Positions 36,853 through 47,614 of a stretch of 64,000 nt of DNA are shown here, piece after piece (the first letter of the stretch is position 1; every line of letters begins with the position of its first letter). Under the pieces are notes generated by a model that was not told the DNA's origin, made no database searches, and saw only the letters and a list, made by a program, of their open reading frames with translations. The stretch covers positions 22,924,488 to 22,988,487 of the forward strand of contig CM073898.1 in NCBI GenBank assembly GCA_037176705.1, in the 5' to 3' direction. The translations under genes were made by a program, and so were the position numbers. This DNA is from Molossus alvarezi. Its lineage: Eukaryota > Chordata > Mammalia > Chiroptera > Molossidae.

Positions 36853-37695
36853 ATGGTGAAACAAAGAAACAAATGCCAAATGAAAGAACAAGATACTTCT
36901 ACCGAAGATGAGATAAATGAGGTGCAGTTAAGCAAGTTAGCAGAACTAGAATTCAGAGCCGTGATCTTGAGAAAACTGAACAGCATGAGTACGGACATGA
37001 GCACCATGTGTAAAGACATAGAAATGTTGAAAATCAACCAGTTGGAAATTAAAACCCACCAAGAAGAAATGAAGTATGACATATCAGAAATAAAGAACAA
37101 ATGGGAAGGTCTAAACAGCAAAGTAGAGGAAGCAGAGAACTGGATTAGTAAATTAGAAGACAGGGTAGAAAAAAATCAACCAATCAGAAAACCGAACGGG
37201 AAAAATGATTTAAAAAAATAGGAAGATAGCTTAAGACAACTGTGGGACAACTGGAAATGTAATAATATTCGCATCATAGGAGTCCCCAAGGAAGAAGAAA
37301 ATGAGCAAGGGTTAGAGAATATATTTGAAGAGATAGTGACAGAAAACTTCCCTAATTTGGTGAAGGAAGAAGGCATTCAAGTTCAAGAAGCACAGAGAGC
37401 CCCAAGTAAGAAGAAGCCAAACAGAACCACACCAAGACACATAGTAATCAAACTGCCAAAAATTAAAGACAAAGAGAGAATCTTAAAAGCAGCAAGAGAT
37501 AAGCAACAGGTTACCTACAAAGGAAACCCCATAAGGCTCTCAGCTGACTTCTCACAAGAAACACTACAGGCCAGAAGGGAATGGCATGCGGTAATCAAGG
37601 TCATAAAAACAAGGATCTGAATCCACAAAAAAAGGTGAAGGGAATACATTAGCACCAAACCGGCACTGCAAGAAATGTTAAAAGGACTGCTGTAA
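36853..37695 (+). pseudogene. LINE-1 unit A ORF1 (broken)
   Basis: ORF1 encodes the L1 RNA-binding, nucleic-acid-chaperone protein that trimerises by a coiled coil. The start MVKQRNK and the acidic/lysine-rich coiled coil are visible. Compared with unit B there is an extra 7 codons (about 36997-37017, one heptad) in the coiled coil. A one-base insertion at about 37170 shifts the frame, and a TAG is present at 37219-37221. The RRM/C-terminal part stays readable at 37336-37620. Near the end an in-frame 63-bp deletion relative to unit B removes about 21 codons after 'ctgaatcca' (37625). A stop at 37693-37695 lies where ORF1 ends. Not functional as written. Confidence 0.85.
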
Positions 37696-37740
37696 TTAGT
37701 AGAAGAAATAGGAAGAAAAATATAAACACACTAAACAAAA

Positions 37741-37840
37741 ATGGCAATAAATAAGTACATATCAGTAATCACCTTAAATGTAAATGGACTGAATGCTCCG
37801 ATAAAAAGACAGAGTAGCTGATTGGATAAGAACGCATGAC
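37741..37840 (+). pseudogene. LINE-1 unit A ORF2, first codons only
   Basis: ATGGCAATAAATAAG starts the endonuclease frame, but only about 33 codons remain. A 2-base deletion in 'aaaagacagagtag' also brings a stop. Unit A ends within 'aagaacgcatgac', and unit B's 5' UTR follows without spacer. Confidence 0.85.
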
Positions 37841-38638
37841 GTGAGGAAAAATGGCGGCGGAGTGACCGGAAGCTACACAGACCGTCTCCCAGGACCAACT
37901 GGAATTACAACTATAACACAGACAAATCGACGGGAAAAAACAACAGAAAAGCAGCTGGCAAGGACCATACAACGAGGGACACCGACTCGATCCCGGGGGC
38001 TGGGAGCCCACGGTCGGCAGCTCGGCAGCGGCCTTAGCTGGGAGCGGCGCCCTTGGGTCACACTCCCAGGCGGCTCCACAGAACAGAGCCGGGACAGAGG
38101 CTGAAACAGCAACAGCCACTCACCTTGGGCTCCGGCACAGGGAGGGCGGACTGGACTGGGACTGTGTCGGGACACTCGGGGTTTGGAGGGCGCTCAGAGC
38201 TTTGGCTGAGTGCAGCCACTCAGGACGGTGGCCACATTGCTCCTACCCAGGGCTCTGACAGAGGCAGCAGCCCCTCCCTCAGAGATCCAACCCCACCCTG
38301 TGGGCCATTGAAGTGCTAATTGAGGCTCACTAACGACCAGCATCTGCCCCACCCTCAGGAAATCCCCTTGTGCTAAGCACCTGAGGGAGCTTTTCAATCA
38401 ACTGACAACCCAAAACTCATCAAGTAACCTAGACTGCTAACCTCCAGGCAAAAAGCTAGAGGATAACAGTACGTTTCCTGGGCTGGCAACTTTAACCAGG
38501 AAAGTAAGACTTGACAGTGGTGTTTAACGTGGGTCCTCCCTTGCTCATCTAAACACAGGAGAGGGAGCCACAAACAGCAGAACACCAACACCCACAGGGA
38601 AAACTTGACAGGCTCCAAAGCCCACAGTGATAGCCAAA
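37841..38638 (+). promoter_or_regulatory. LINE-1 unit B: 5' UTR (CpG-rich promoter)
   Basis: It begins 'gtgaggaaaaatggcggcgg' and is homologous to 36048-36852. Many CpGs remain (about 37850-38200), as in L1 promoters that are young and methylation targets. Antisense frames of 100-116 codons across it are by-products of GC richness. Promoter function is inferred from the family. Confidence 0.85.
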
Positions 38639-39518
38639 ATGGTGAAACACAGAAACAGAAGCCAAATGAAAGAGCAAGGGACCTCCACCAAAGATGAGAT
38701 CAATGTGGAGCAATTAGGCATGTTAACAGAACTACAATTCAGAGCCATGATCTTGAGGAAGATGAACAGCATGAGTAAGGACATGGAGACACTGAAAATA
38801 AGCCAATTGGAAATTAAAAACCAACAAGAAGAGATAAAAAATGACATATCAGAAATGAAAAACACATTGGAAGGTTTAAAAAGCAGAGTAGAGGAAGCTG
38901 AGGACCGGATCAGTGAATTAGAAGACAGGGTAGAAAAAATCAACCAATCAGAAAAACAAAAGGAAAAAACTATTAAAAAACAGGAAGACAGCTTAAGAGA
39001 ACTGTGGGACAACTGGAAACATAATAATATTCGCGTCATAGGAGTCCCCGAAGAAGAAGAAAATGAGCAAGGGATAGAGAATATATTCAAAAAAATAGTG
39101 ACAGAAAACTTCCCTAATTTGGTGAATGAAGAAGGCATTCAAGTTCAAGAAGCACAGAGTGTCCCAAGTAAGAAGAACGCAAACAGGCCCACACCAAGAC
39201 ACAGTAATTAAAATGCCACAAATTAAAGACAAAGAGAGAATCCTAAAAGCAGCAAGAGATAAGCAATAGGTTACCTACAAAGGGAACCCCATAAGGCTCT
39301 CAGCTGACTTCTAACAAGAAACACTACAGGCCAGAAGAGAATGGCATGAAGTAATCAAAGTCATGAAAAACAAGAATCTGAATCCAAGACTACTCTACCC
39401 AGCAAGGCTATCATTCAAAATAGAAGATCAAACAAAGAGCTTCCCAGACAAAAAAAGGCTAAGGGAATACATTAGCACCAAACCAGCACTTCAAGAAATG
39501 TTAAAAGGATTGCTATAA
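38639..39518 (+). pseudogene. LINE-1 unit B ORF1 (frameshift and stops)
   Basis: The natural ATG is at 38639 (MVKHRNRSQ); an upstream in-frame GTG exists at 38627. The N-terminal coiled coil (about residues 35-110, K/E-rich) is followed by the RRM-like part with LWDNWKHNNIRVIGVPEEE at about 39000-39060. A 2-base deletion relative to unit A at about 39203 ('acacagtaatta') causes a frameshift with a stop at 39209-39211. In the resumed frame two further stops occur ('caatagg' near 39267 and 'ttctaac' near 39311). The intact family protein is roughly 290-340 residues, so the length fits. Not functional as written. Confidence 0.9.
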
Positions 39519-39563
39519 TTAGTGGTAGAAATGGGAAGAAAAATAGAACCACATTAAACAAAA

Positions 39564-41621
39564 ATGGCAATAAATCAGTACATATCAATAATCACCTTAA
39601 ACATAAATGGATTGAATGCTCCCATAAAAAGACACAGAGTAGCTGATTGGATAAGAAAGCATGACTCATCTATATGTTGTTTGCAAGAGACCCACCTCTC
39701 AACAAAAGACTCACATAGGTTGAAAGTGAAGGGATGGAAAAAAATTTTCCAAACAAATGGAAAGCAAAAAAAAGCTGGGGTAGCAATTCTCATATCTGAT
39801 AAAATAGATTTCAAAATGAAGACCATAACTAGAGACAAAGACGGTCACTACATAATATTGAAAGGATCTATCCAACAGGAAGATATAACCTTGATAAACA
39901 TATATGCACCCAATACAGGAGCACCAAAATATATTAAAAATCTTCTGGAGGACTTCCAAGGAGAAATCGACAACAATACAATCATAGCAGGGGACTTCAA
40001 CACCCCGTTGACAGCACTGGATAGATCCTCTAGACAAAAAATTAGCAAGGAAACAGAGACTCTAAATGAAGCACTAGACCAAATGGATTTAATAGATATC
40101 TACAGAGAATTACACCCCAAAACTACAGAATACACATTCTTCTCAAGTGCACATGGGACATTCTCAAAGATAGACCACATGATAGGACACAAACTAAATC
40201 TCTACAAGTTCAAGAAGATTGAAATCATATCAAGCATCTTCTCAGATCACAATGGCATGAAACGAGAAATCAATTGCAACAAGAACATGCAAAGACATTT
40301 CAACACATGGAGGCTAAATAGCATGTTATTAAACAATGAATGGGTCACCGAGGAGATCAAGAAAGAAATTAAAAACTTCCTGGAAACCAATGAAAATGAA
40401 CACACAACAACACAAAATCTATGGGATGCAGCAAAAGCAGTTCTGAGAGGGAAGTTCACAGCACTACAGGCCTACCTCAAAAAACAAGAAAAATTTCTAA
40501 TTGACTGTCTAACCTCACAACTTAAAGAATTAGAAAGCAAACAAAAAGAAAACCCCAGAGCAAGTAGAAGGAAGGAAATAGTAAAGATCAGAGCAGAAAT
40601 AAATGACATAGAGACCAAAAAAACAATTCAAAGGATCAATGAAACAAAGAGCTGGTTTTTCGAAAAGATAAACAAGATTGATGGACCCTTAGCTAGACTC
40701 ACCAAGAAACAAAGAGAGAGAACCCAAATACACAAAATCATAAATGAAAGAGGAGAAGTAACAACCAACACCACGGAAATACAAAAGATCTTTAACAACT
40801 ACTATGAACAACTATATGGCAACAAATTCGACAATCTAAGCGAAATGGACAAATTTCTAGAAACACACAGTCTCCCAAAACTAGACCCGGAAGAGATAGA
40901 AAACTTGAACAGACCAATAACAACCAAGGAAAATGAAGAGGTAATCAAGACTGTCCCAGCAAACAAAAGCCCAGGCCCAGATGGCTTCACGGGGGAGTTT
41001 TTCCAAACATTCAAAAAAGAACTAACACCCATTCTCCTCAAACTATTTCAAAAAATTCAAGAAGAAGGAAGACTTCCAAACACGTTCTATGAGGCCAGCA
41101 TAATTCTAATTCCAAAACCAGAAAAAGACACTACGAAGAAAGAAAACTACAGGCCAATATCCCTGATGAACATCAGCGCCAAAATCCTGAACAAAATATT
41201 AGCAAATCGGATCCAGAAATACATCAAAAAAATTATTCACCATGACCAAGTGGGATTCATTCCAGGGATGCAAGGCTGGTACAATATTCGCAAATCAATA
41301 AACTTGATACACCACGTAAACAAAATGAAGAATAAAATCCACATGATCATATCAATAGATGCTGAAAAAGCATTCGACAAAATCCAGCATCCATTTCTGA
41401 TAAAAATGCTCAACAATGTGGGAATAGAGGAATCAAATCTCAACATAATAAAGGCCATATATGAAAGACCTACAGCCAACATCATACTCAATGGGCAAAA
41501 ACTAAAAGCATTTCCCTTAAGAACAGGAACAAGGCAAGGATGCCCACTTTTGCCACTCTTATTTAACACAGTACTGGAAGTCTTAGCCACAGCAATCAGA
41601 CAGGAAGAAAAAATAAAAGGG
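39564..41621 (+). CDS. LINE-1 unit B ORF2, 3'-truncated endonuclease/reverse transcriptase
   Basis: ORF2 makes the L1 endonuclease and reverse transcriptase that carry out target-primed reverse transcription in the nucleus. Starting at the ATG at 39564, the frame is open for about 686 codons of L1 sequence, and the open frame continues into flank to a stop at 41703-41705. Endonuclease motifs: TLNINGLN near residue 12, QETHL with E42, GDFN with D144 and N146, SKIDH near 204 and SDHNG near 229. RT motifs: [28 protein letters not shown], motif [11 protein letters not shown] with D599, and [13 protein letters not shown]. Homology ends after [10 protein letters not shown], before motif C (the F/YADD pair), so the polymerase catalytic centre is incomplete and the C-terminal zinc-knuckle domain is missing. 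Full-length ORF2 is about 1270 residues. The conserved endonuclease residues that I can check are present. No poly-A tail follows. Confidence 0.95.
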
Positions 41622-43489
41622 TCAGATGTGTGTGTTGTTACCCTAAAAATTCTAACGTTGTTTGAACATTCCAAGAAACTAGTTCAAAGAGCTATAGTGC
41701 AATGATTAGAGCAAATTATATTATTTATTTACATAATATGTTTCAATAACAGAAAGGGGGACGATAATTTTTATCAAAAATGTTTAAGTCAAAACATTCC
41801 ATTACAAACTTATAATAGCTTCTTTAGCAGAGAAAAAAATGTTATAAAGGGATATTTTAACTTCACCTTGGCCTTCACAGCCAGAAGTTAGCTAGTGACT
41901 AGGATAGCATTCAACAGGCAGATAATCCTTCAAGTTTGTATATTCCTAGCAGAAGTATCTAAATATTCCATCTTTAAGAACTGTTTGTCCACTTTTCAGT
42001 CTTTGAATAATGTAAGAAAGTGATTAATCAGTCTGCTTATATTTACTTCACAGAAAAATAAAAATCAATAAGCCAAAAAAAAATCACCAATTTCTACCTA
42101 TAAATCTATTTATGTGCCCAAAAGGAGGGAAATGTACTCCTTCGTATATCAACTTTATTTGATAATTTAATTTTTTAACAGTTATCAATTTCATCTAAAC
42201 TGGCCTTTCTCTTTATATTTTTCTACTTTGTGTTATCCAAAATATACAAGTATACCTTTTTTCCTCTTCTCAAATCACACAATGACTGAATTGAATATAT
42301 TTCTGGCTATGATTTTTCAGAGAACATTAAATTCTTATCCTTTTTATAATGAAAGTCAATGAGTAAATTCAGAAAGTAATCGTCTAGTCATATTGCTGCC
42401 AATAGATTAAGTCACAAAACTGGTTTGAGTTCAAATAGCTAAAAATAGGCATTATTTACAGTCAAATGGTTTCATTTAAATACTAATTATACCCCATCAT
42501 AAAGACATTTTAAAAATTATTCCTCAATCCATCTCGGTATTACCCATACATTTTACAAAATCTTGGGGAGATCACTGGGGCTAGGAACAGAAGCATAGTT
42601 GTTTATTACCAGAGTCCATAAACCAGGCCTATTTGCCTGACATCTAATGCTAGAGAAAGGACAATGTAGCCACGTGGGGCCAGCATCTGTGATAAGCAAG
42701 TACTGTGAGGGCTGATTTAGAGACATCCAGTCCTCTTTTTCTAATCATGATTTGTAATCTTGAGTGTTCAGTCTTTTGTCTACATTTAAATGATTTCATG
42801 GTAACACTGGCTCTTTTAATAAGAATTTTCTCCTTCTTAAGTGTTTGGATTTCATTGTTGAGCAGTTTTATTTATTTATTTATTTTTGTTTTTTAGTAAG
42901 AGCTCAAGATTATGTTATTCCCTGAATGATTTTTGTATGTGAGAGTGTCTGTCTGTAGCTTTTATACTTTATTACATGGGTAATGTCTTCTAGCATTACT
43001 TTCTTTTTTATCAGAATTGTGTAGGTATTGCTTCATTGCCTTTGGCATTGAATGTTGTAAAGAAGTCTGAGAGCAGCTTGACTATTTTTTTTCCCTTAGT
43101 AGAGAAAAAGTATTTTCTTCCCAGAGTTCATTTTCTTCTCTTGAAGTTTGGTGACATAAATAGCATATGTCTCTGTGTTATTTATTCTATATATTTTATG
43201 ATCAGAACACAATTTTTGCTTTGACCATCAGATTCCATTCAGGAAGTTTTCTTCTGTTGTATCACTGTATTCTCACTTCCATTTGTTTGGTTTTCTACTT
43301 CTGGGATATTTACGATAGGTTATAACTACTCCATATATCTATTATATTACCCATAGTTTTTGTGTTCTTTCCTTTGTGTTTACCTTAATGAAAATAAGTT
43401 TGTCTTCTACTTTGTTAATTAATTTTTATTAACTGCATCTTGTCTGTTCTTCAACCTTTTAAATTTATTATTAACTTTTTAAAATTAAA
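41622..43489. other. Unassigned AT-rich sequence; possible old LINE text after 42760
   Basis: No gene is recognised. From about 42760 the T-rich wording resembles reversed old LINE sequence but is not assignable. Confidence 0.45.
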
Positions 43490-43660
43490 TTTATTGGGGC
43501 AAAAATTTATTGAGACAACATTGGTTAATAAAATCACATAGGTTTTAAGTGTACAATTCTATAATACATCATCTGTATATTTCATTGTATGTGTACAACC
43601 TGAAAGCAAATTTTCCATCACCCTATATTTAACCCTTTTGACCCTATACTACCTGAGGGA
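43490..43660 (-). mobile_element. L1 3' UTR fragment, antisense
   Basis: 'aaatttattggggcaaaa', 'acattggttaataaaatcacataggttttaagtgtaca' and 'ttctataatacatcatctgtatatt' match the reversed L1 3' UTR found widely in laurasiatherian genomes. Confidence 0.7.
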
Positions 43661-44270
43661 CAGTGGGCTGGTGGAGAGGTATTATTAACTTCTTAATAAT
43701 ACCTCTAGTTTTGGTCTTCAGTTTTCTTTTCTTTCACACTTAAAAATTTCACTCATTTCAGTCTGTGTCTACAATTTTTATGTTTGAGCTCTTATATTTT
43801 TATTTAATATGCTTATTAAATTATTTTCAAATGGGGAGTCTTTTGGGAATTTTCCTCTGTTTCTTGGACTTTTTTCCCAGGTTGGACTCTTCACCGTTCT
43901 GTTTACGTATTGGGTTTCTTTTCCTCTTCCACCTCCCACGATGGGATGTTTACCCAATGGTCATGCTTTTCTTTACATTTTCCTCATGTTTCAAGTGGAA
44001 TAATCTGTCAAGGTCATATGTGTGCTCCGTTGATATGAGTAGATTCTTACTGACCCTTTCCACAGCCTCTGAAAGGGGTCTCCTCCCCCCTCCATCTACA
44101 GCTGTGGTCTGAACTCTGTGTTATCTACCATTCTCTCATCTGTAGCCTCAGGATGTGGGAGCAGCAGAGAAGACAGCTCAGCACTGGTTATGTGTCATCT
44201 TCCTTTGGTGTTTTCCCCCTTAGATTATAATGTACATACTTTTGGTGGTTGTTTTCCTATTTTCTCCACT
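43661..44270. other. Unassigned sequence
   Basis: A 115-codon frame (43765-44112) is T-rich and hydrophobic with no motif; judged fortuitous. Confidence 0.45.
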
Positions 44271-44284
44271 TCAGACTATGTCTT

Positions 44285-44520
44285 TTTTTTTTTTTAAATC
44301 CTCACCCAAGGATAATTTTCCATTTATCTTCAGAGAGAGAGAGAGAAACATTAATATCAATGCAAGAGAGACACACCTATTGGTTGTCTTCTGCACCACC
44401 CCGACCAGAGCCAGGGACCGAAACGCAACCAAAGTACGAGCCCTTGACCAAATAGAACCTGCGACTCTTTGGTCCACGGGTCGATGCTCTAACCATTGAG
44501 CTAAACCGGCCAGGGACACC
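44285..44520 (-). mobile_element. Ves SINE, minus strand
   Basis: The plus strand reads T-run, 'aaatcctcacccaagg', GAGA run, 'gctctaaccattgagctaaaccggccaggg'. TSD TCAGACTATGTCTT/G at 44271-44284 and 44521-44534. Confidence 0.95.
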
Positions 44521-44534
44521 TCAGACTATGTCTT

Positions 44535-45539
44535 GAAAATCACACCAGATCAGTACATTAAATCTAACTCATTCTTTCTTTTATAGTTGCATAGAAAAGT
44601 TAGTATAGATATATAAATATTTAAGTTGTTTTTGAAAGGAGTTGGTAATGTTCATAAGGATACATGATAAATTTATATTGAAAAATATTAATTTAAAAAT
44701 TATGGCCAGGGGGAAAACAGTACAAATTAAAGACTAGGAATTATATTTAAAAATTAAAAATTAATGATGTAGACATACCATCCTCTCATTATCTTGGTTT
44801 TTTAAAAAAAACATATCTCTAGATATCTCATGTTAATTACAATGCAGGATTAATTTTGTGACAAAGATTTTTCAATATTTATTTTCCATTTATAAATGTA
44901 CTATTTTTTATCAGCCATTTTTTATTGATATTAATAATGACTAACATGCTCTTAGAATGTGAGACTATCCTTTATATTTTATTTTATATAAATAATAACT
45001 TATTCAACATTTTAGACTTTGTATTATTCTCCCATTTACATAAATTTATTGATTTACCTAATCTAATTCTGTGCTACATACTTATGTAAACAAATCGGTG
45101 TTCCAATAAAGCTTTCCTGTCTAGATGTTACTTATTGCAAATCTGCTTATTTGCTTTCAAATGCCTTACCAGTGAAGACAGTCATGGATTTTCTAACCTT
45201 CAGGACATAAAAAAGGCAAATAATTCATCAGTAAAAGTCTACCCATAATACAAAATAAAACAAGAAACAAATCACCGTGTCTTTAACCACATACTTGAAA
45301 ACTGTCATTTTAAAGAGGATTTGATTGTAAGTTGCAGCCGCATGCAACCTCATAGATGATTCCCCTTTGTTGATGGTCTTCCCAGCATTTTGTTACAGAT
45401 ATTTTCTTGTCATAAATGTCCAACGTGTACACCTTAATTATCTCTAACACTTCTAATTCACCACAGAATCCATCTTTCGTATTCCTCCCAAAGTCAGTAA
45501 AACCTTTGTTCAATAGTTATAATTATTTGGTGGTGTTAA
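44535..45539. other. Unassigned AT-rich sequence
   Basis: No repeat is recognised. A 67-codon minus-strand frame (45310-45513) looks mildly protein-like but has no supporting splice or homology signal that I can see. Confidence 0.45.
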
Positions 45540-45775
45540 AAGCTAAACTAAAGCAAATTAAAAGTTTAAGAGTTTATTTGAGCAAAAATTGATTCCAATC
45601 TGGCAGAACCAAACTGCTGACAGAGGCTGAGGAAAGACTTAGGTAGAGAAAGTATGAAAGCAAAGCAAGGACGTTATCGATTGGCTGTGGGTAAAGCCTA
45701 GTTGGCTGTTTGCGATTGGTTTCCTACCTTAGTCATTTACAGCCTGAGCTGTGATTTGCTTATGTAGCCGGCCAT
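45540..45775 (-). mobile_element. Probable LTR fragment, antisense
   Basis: 'aaattaaaagtttaagagtttatttgagca', 'cagaggctgagg', 'gattggctgtggg' and 'gctgtgatttgcttatgtagccggccatgg' resemble a reversed old ERV LTR whose 3' end lies at the left. Confidence 0.5.
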
Positions 45776-47377
45776 GGCATTACTGCCACTTCAATCTCAT
45801 GGGCTCTTTAATTCATTTAACAGCGGGAAATTCAAAGACGTCTGTGATGTGATTTTCTTATTTCTAATTGTATTGTGGATAACTCGGGCTTCATTTTTTT
45901 CTTTCACCCATACTAACCTTAATGTAGTTAATTCCAGCTCAAACTGTGGTTTTCAAATTTGCTAAAAAATCTACTTCAAAATGTTCTCATTTTCTCATCT
46001 GTCTTCTAATCATACTTAATCTTCACAAGCATATTCTCTGTCCTTAATACTTAACTGTTGTTCCCTTACAATCCACCTACTTCCTTTACTCTCGAATGCT
46101 ATTTATTATATCAAATTCCTACAAACTCATCAGATAGTCTTAAGGAAGCAATCATGGCTCACTACATGTAGGATAAGAGACATTATAAACTTTCAAGAAA
46201 AATTCTAAAAAATAAAGAGCCTCTCTGAGACCTAGTAGTCCTGGAAAGTTGAATTCCCCTAAAAATCACTGTTAATCTTATGTACACCTCTTATATACCT
46301 TTTTCTCAAGTATCTCTATTTCTGATAAATTCAAAAAAATAGTATCTGATATTATAAAGTTTATTTTTAAATGTTAATTTTCTGTGTTGTTAAAATTTCA
46401 ATTTAAGTGCATAGTCATTTAACACAGTCATATCAGAGATAATGTGTATGTATGTAAGTACAAGACATGTTCATTAATTGGCTTTGAGACATGAAAAAAG
46501 AAATAAATAGGTGACTTACAAATGAGTTGTGTTTTAAAAATGTACTTGTACAACATGGGTTCCACATAAACAAATGAGCATCTGTCTGTTAAGATTTTGG
46601 ATGTAAAGTAAACTGAATCGTTGTAATCTGTAATAGCCTCCCAGATAATGAAATAGGTCCAGTACAGGGAAGAACAAGTCAGAAGCAGGGTCAAAGGTAG
46701 ATTTGGGTTAGGAGTGCAGTGCCCTGAATCTAGCAACACCTAACGGGGACACAGATGCTTGCAGTGAATCATGGACAGGTAAGGGGTATGACTTTCAAAG
46801 GACAACACTCTTAGCCAAAAATCTGTGACATTATAGTCAAGAATAAAAGAAGTTCCATATACTAATACATCACAGATAAAGGAATCAGAGATGGTCTGAG
46901 CTAGATTAGATATCAAAAGAGAGAAGCAGCAGAATTCAAGGAGTCTGGAGACAGGCGAGGTCAGGCATTCCGGGTGTGTGTGTGTGTGTGTGTGTGTTTC
47001 CTGACTTCTTTTCTGTGGAAACAAATGATATGCCAACTCTCCCTCTAACACTGGCATTTCTCCTCTTACTAGTCTCCTCTCCCGGCACTCTACAACTCTA
47101 TATTCAATCTATCTTGCCTTCTAAAGTGTTGATTATCATGTGTTAATTTATCATTAGTCACATATATTTTAATCCATTTATCCTCAAAGTAGAAACGTTT
47201 AATCAGCTTTCCATCTGCAATATTTCTTTTTCATCTCTGTCCCTCCCAGCGAATGAGAAGAGCTTTCAGTTAACTGGCTTGTACTGCAGTGCAGACTTTC
47301 ACTCGCGTTAGATTTCAAGAATCCCTCTTCCTACTCAATAAAGGAATTTCACTCCTGTCAATGTGTCTAATCTTTTA
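45776..47377. other. Unassigned sequence with a (TG)n
   Basis: About 1.6 kb without a recognised gene; microsatellite (TG)12 at 46974-46997. Confidence 0.5.
46974..46997. repeat. (TG)n microsatellite
   Basis: About 12 TG units. Confidence 0.96.
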
Positions 47378-47570
47378 AAGCATGCAGTGGAAAGAGAACA
47401 AGCTTTGGAGTTAAACCATCTTTGTTCAAATTTCATATCTGCCACTCAGGCGATGCGTAACTTTTGTCTAGTCACCTCACCCATGGAAGACCTTCCTGCT
47501 GCCTCACCTGCAGAGCAGGGTTAATTTTAAGCACATTTTAGTTATTTTGTAAAGGTCACACAGGATAATT
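47378..47570 (+). mobile_element. MIR SINE, sense
   Basis: 'gcagtggaaagagaacaagctttggagttaaacc', 'atctgccactcagg', 'gtctagtcacctcacc' and 'cctcacctgcagagcagggttaat' follow the MIR core order. Confidence 0.75.
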
Positions 47571-47571
47571 A

Positions 47572-47609
<38 letters not shown>
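47572..47609. repeat. (TA)n microsatellite
   Basis: About 19 uninterrupted TA units right after the MIR. Confidence 0.98.

Positions 47610-47614
<5 letters not shown>

Larger units (their letters stand above)
36048..41621 (+). mobile_element. LINE-1 block: two head-to-tail 5' units
   Basis: Unit A (36048-37840) and unit B (37841-41621) are both in sense orientation and both start at the 5' end of the element. Unit A is cut early in ORF2. Unit B is cut in the RT domain at about 41621, within 'aaaaaataaaagg'. No TSD or poly-A is found for either unit or for the block. The left side abuts MER5A. L1 insertions normally lose their 5' end and keep the 3' end; here both units show the opposite. Confidence 0.9.

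Noticed and set aside
37769..38319. Open frames of 87-116 codons on both strands
   Set aside because: They lie in the GC-rich LINE-1 5' UTR, where stop codons are rare; shadows of the promoter region.
38545..39138. 197-codon minus-strand open frame
   Set aside because: Exact antisense of LINE-1 ORF1; arises from its AAG/GAA-rich codons.
41237..41674. 145-codon minus-strand open frame
   Set aside because: Antisense of the open ORF2 reading frame.
43765..44112. 115-codon plus-strand frame
   Set aside because: Hydrophobic translation of T-rich sequence with no motif.
45310..45513. 67-codon minus-strand frame with four cysteines
   Set aside because: Mildly protein-like, but no acceptor/donor pair, no recognised family and AT-rich; kept only as a note.
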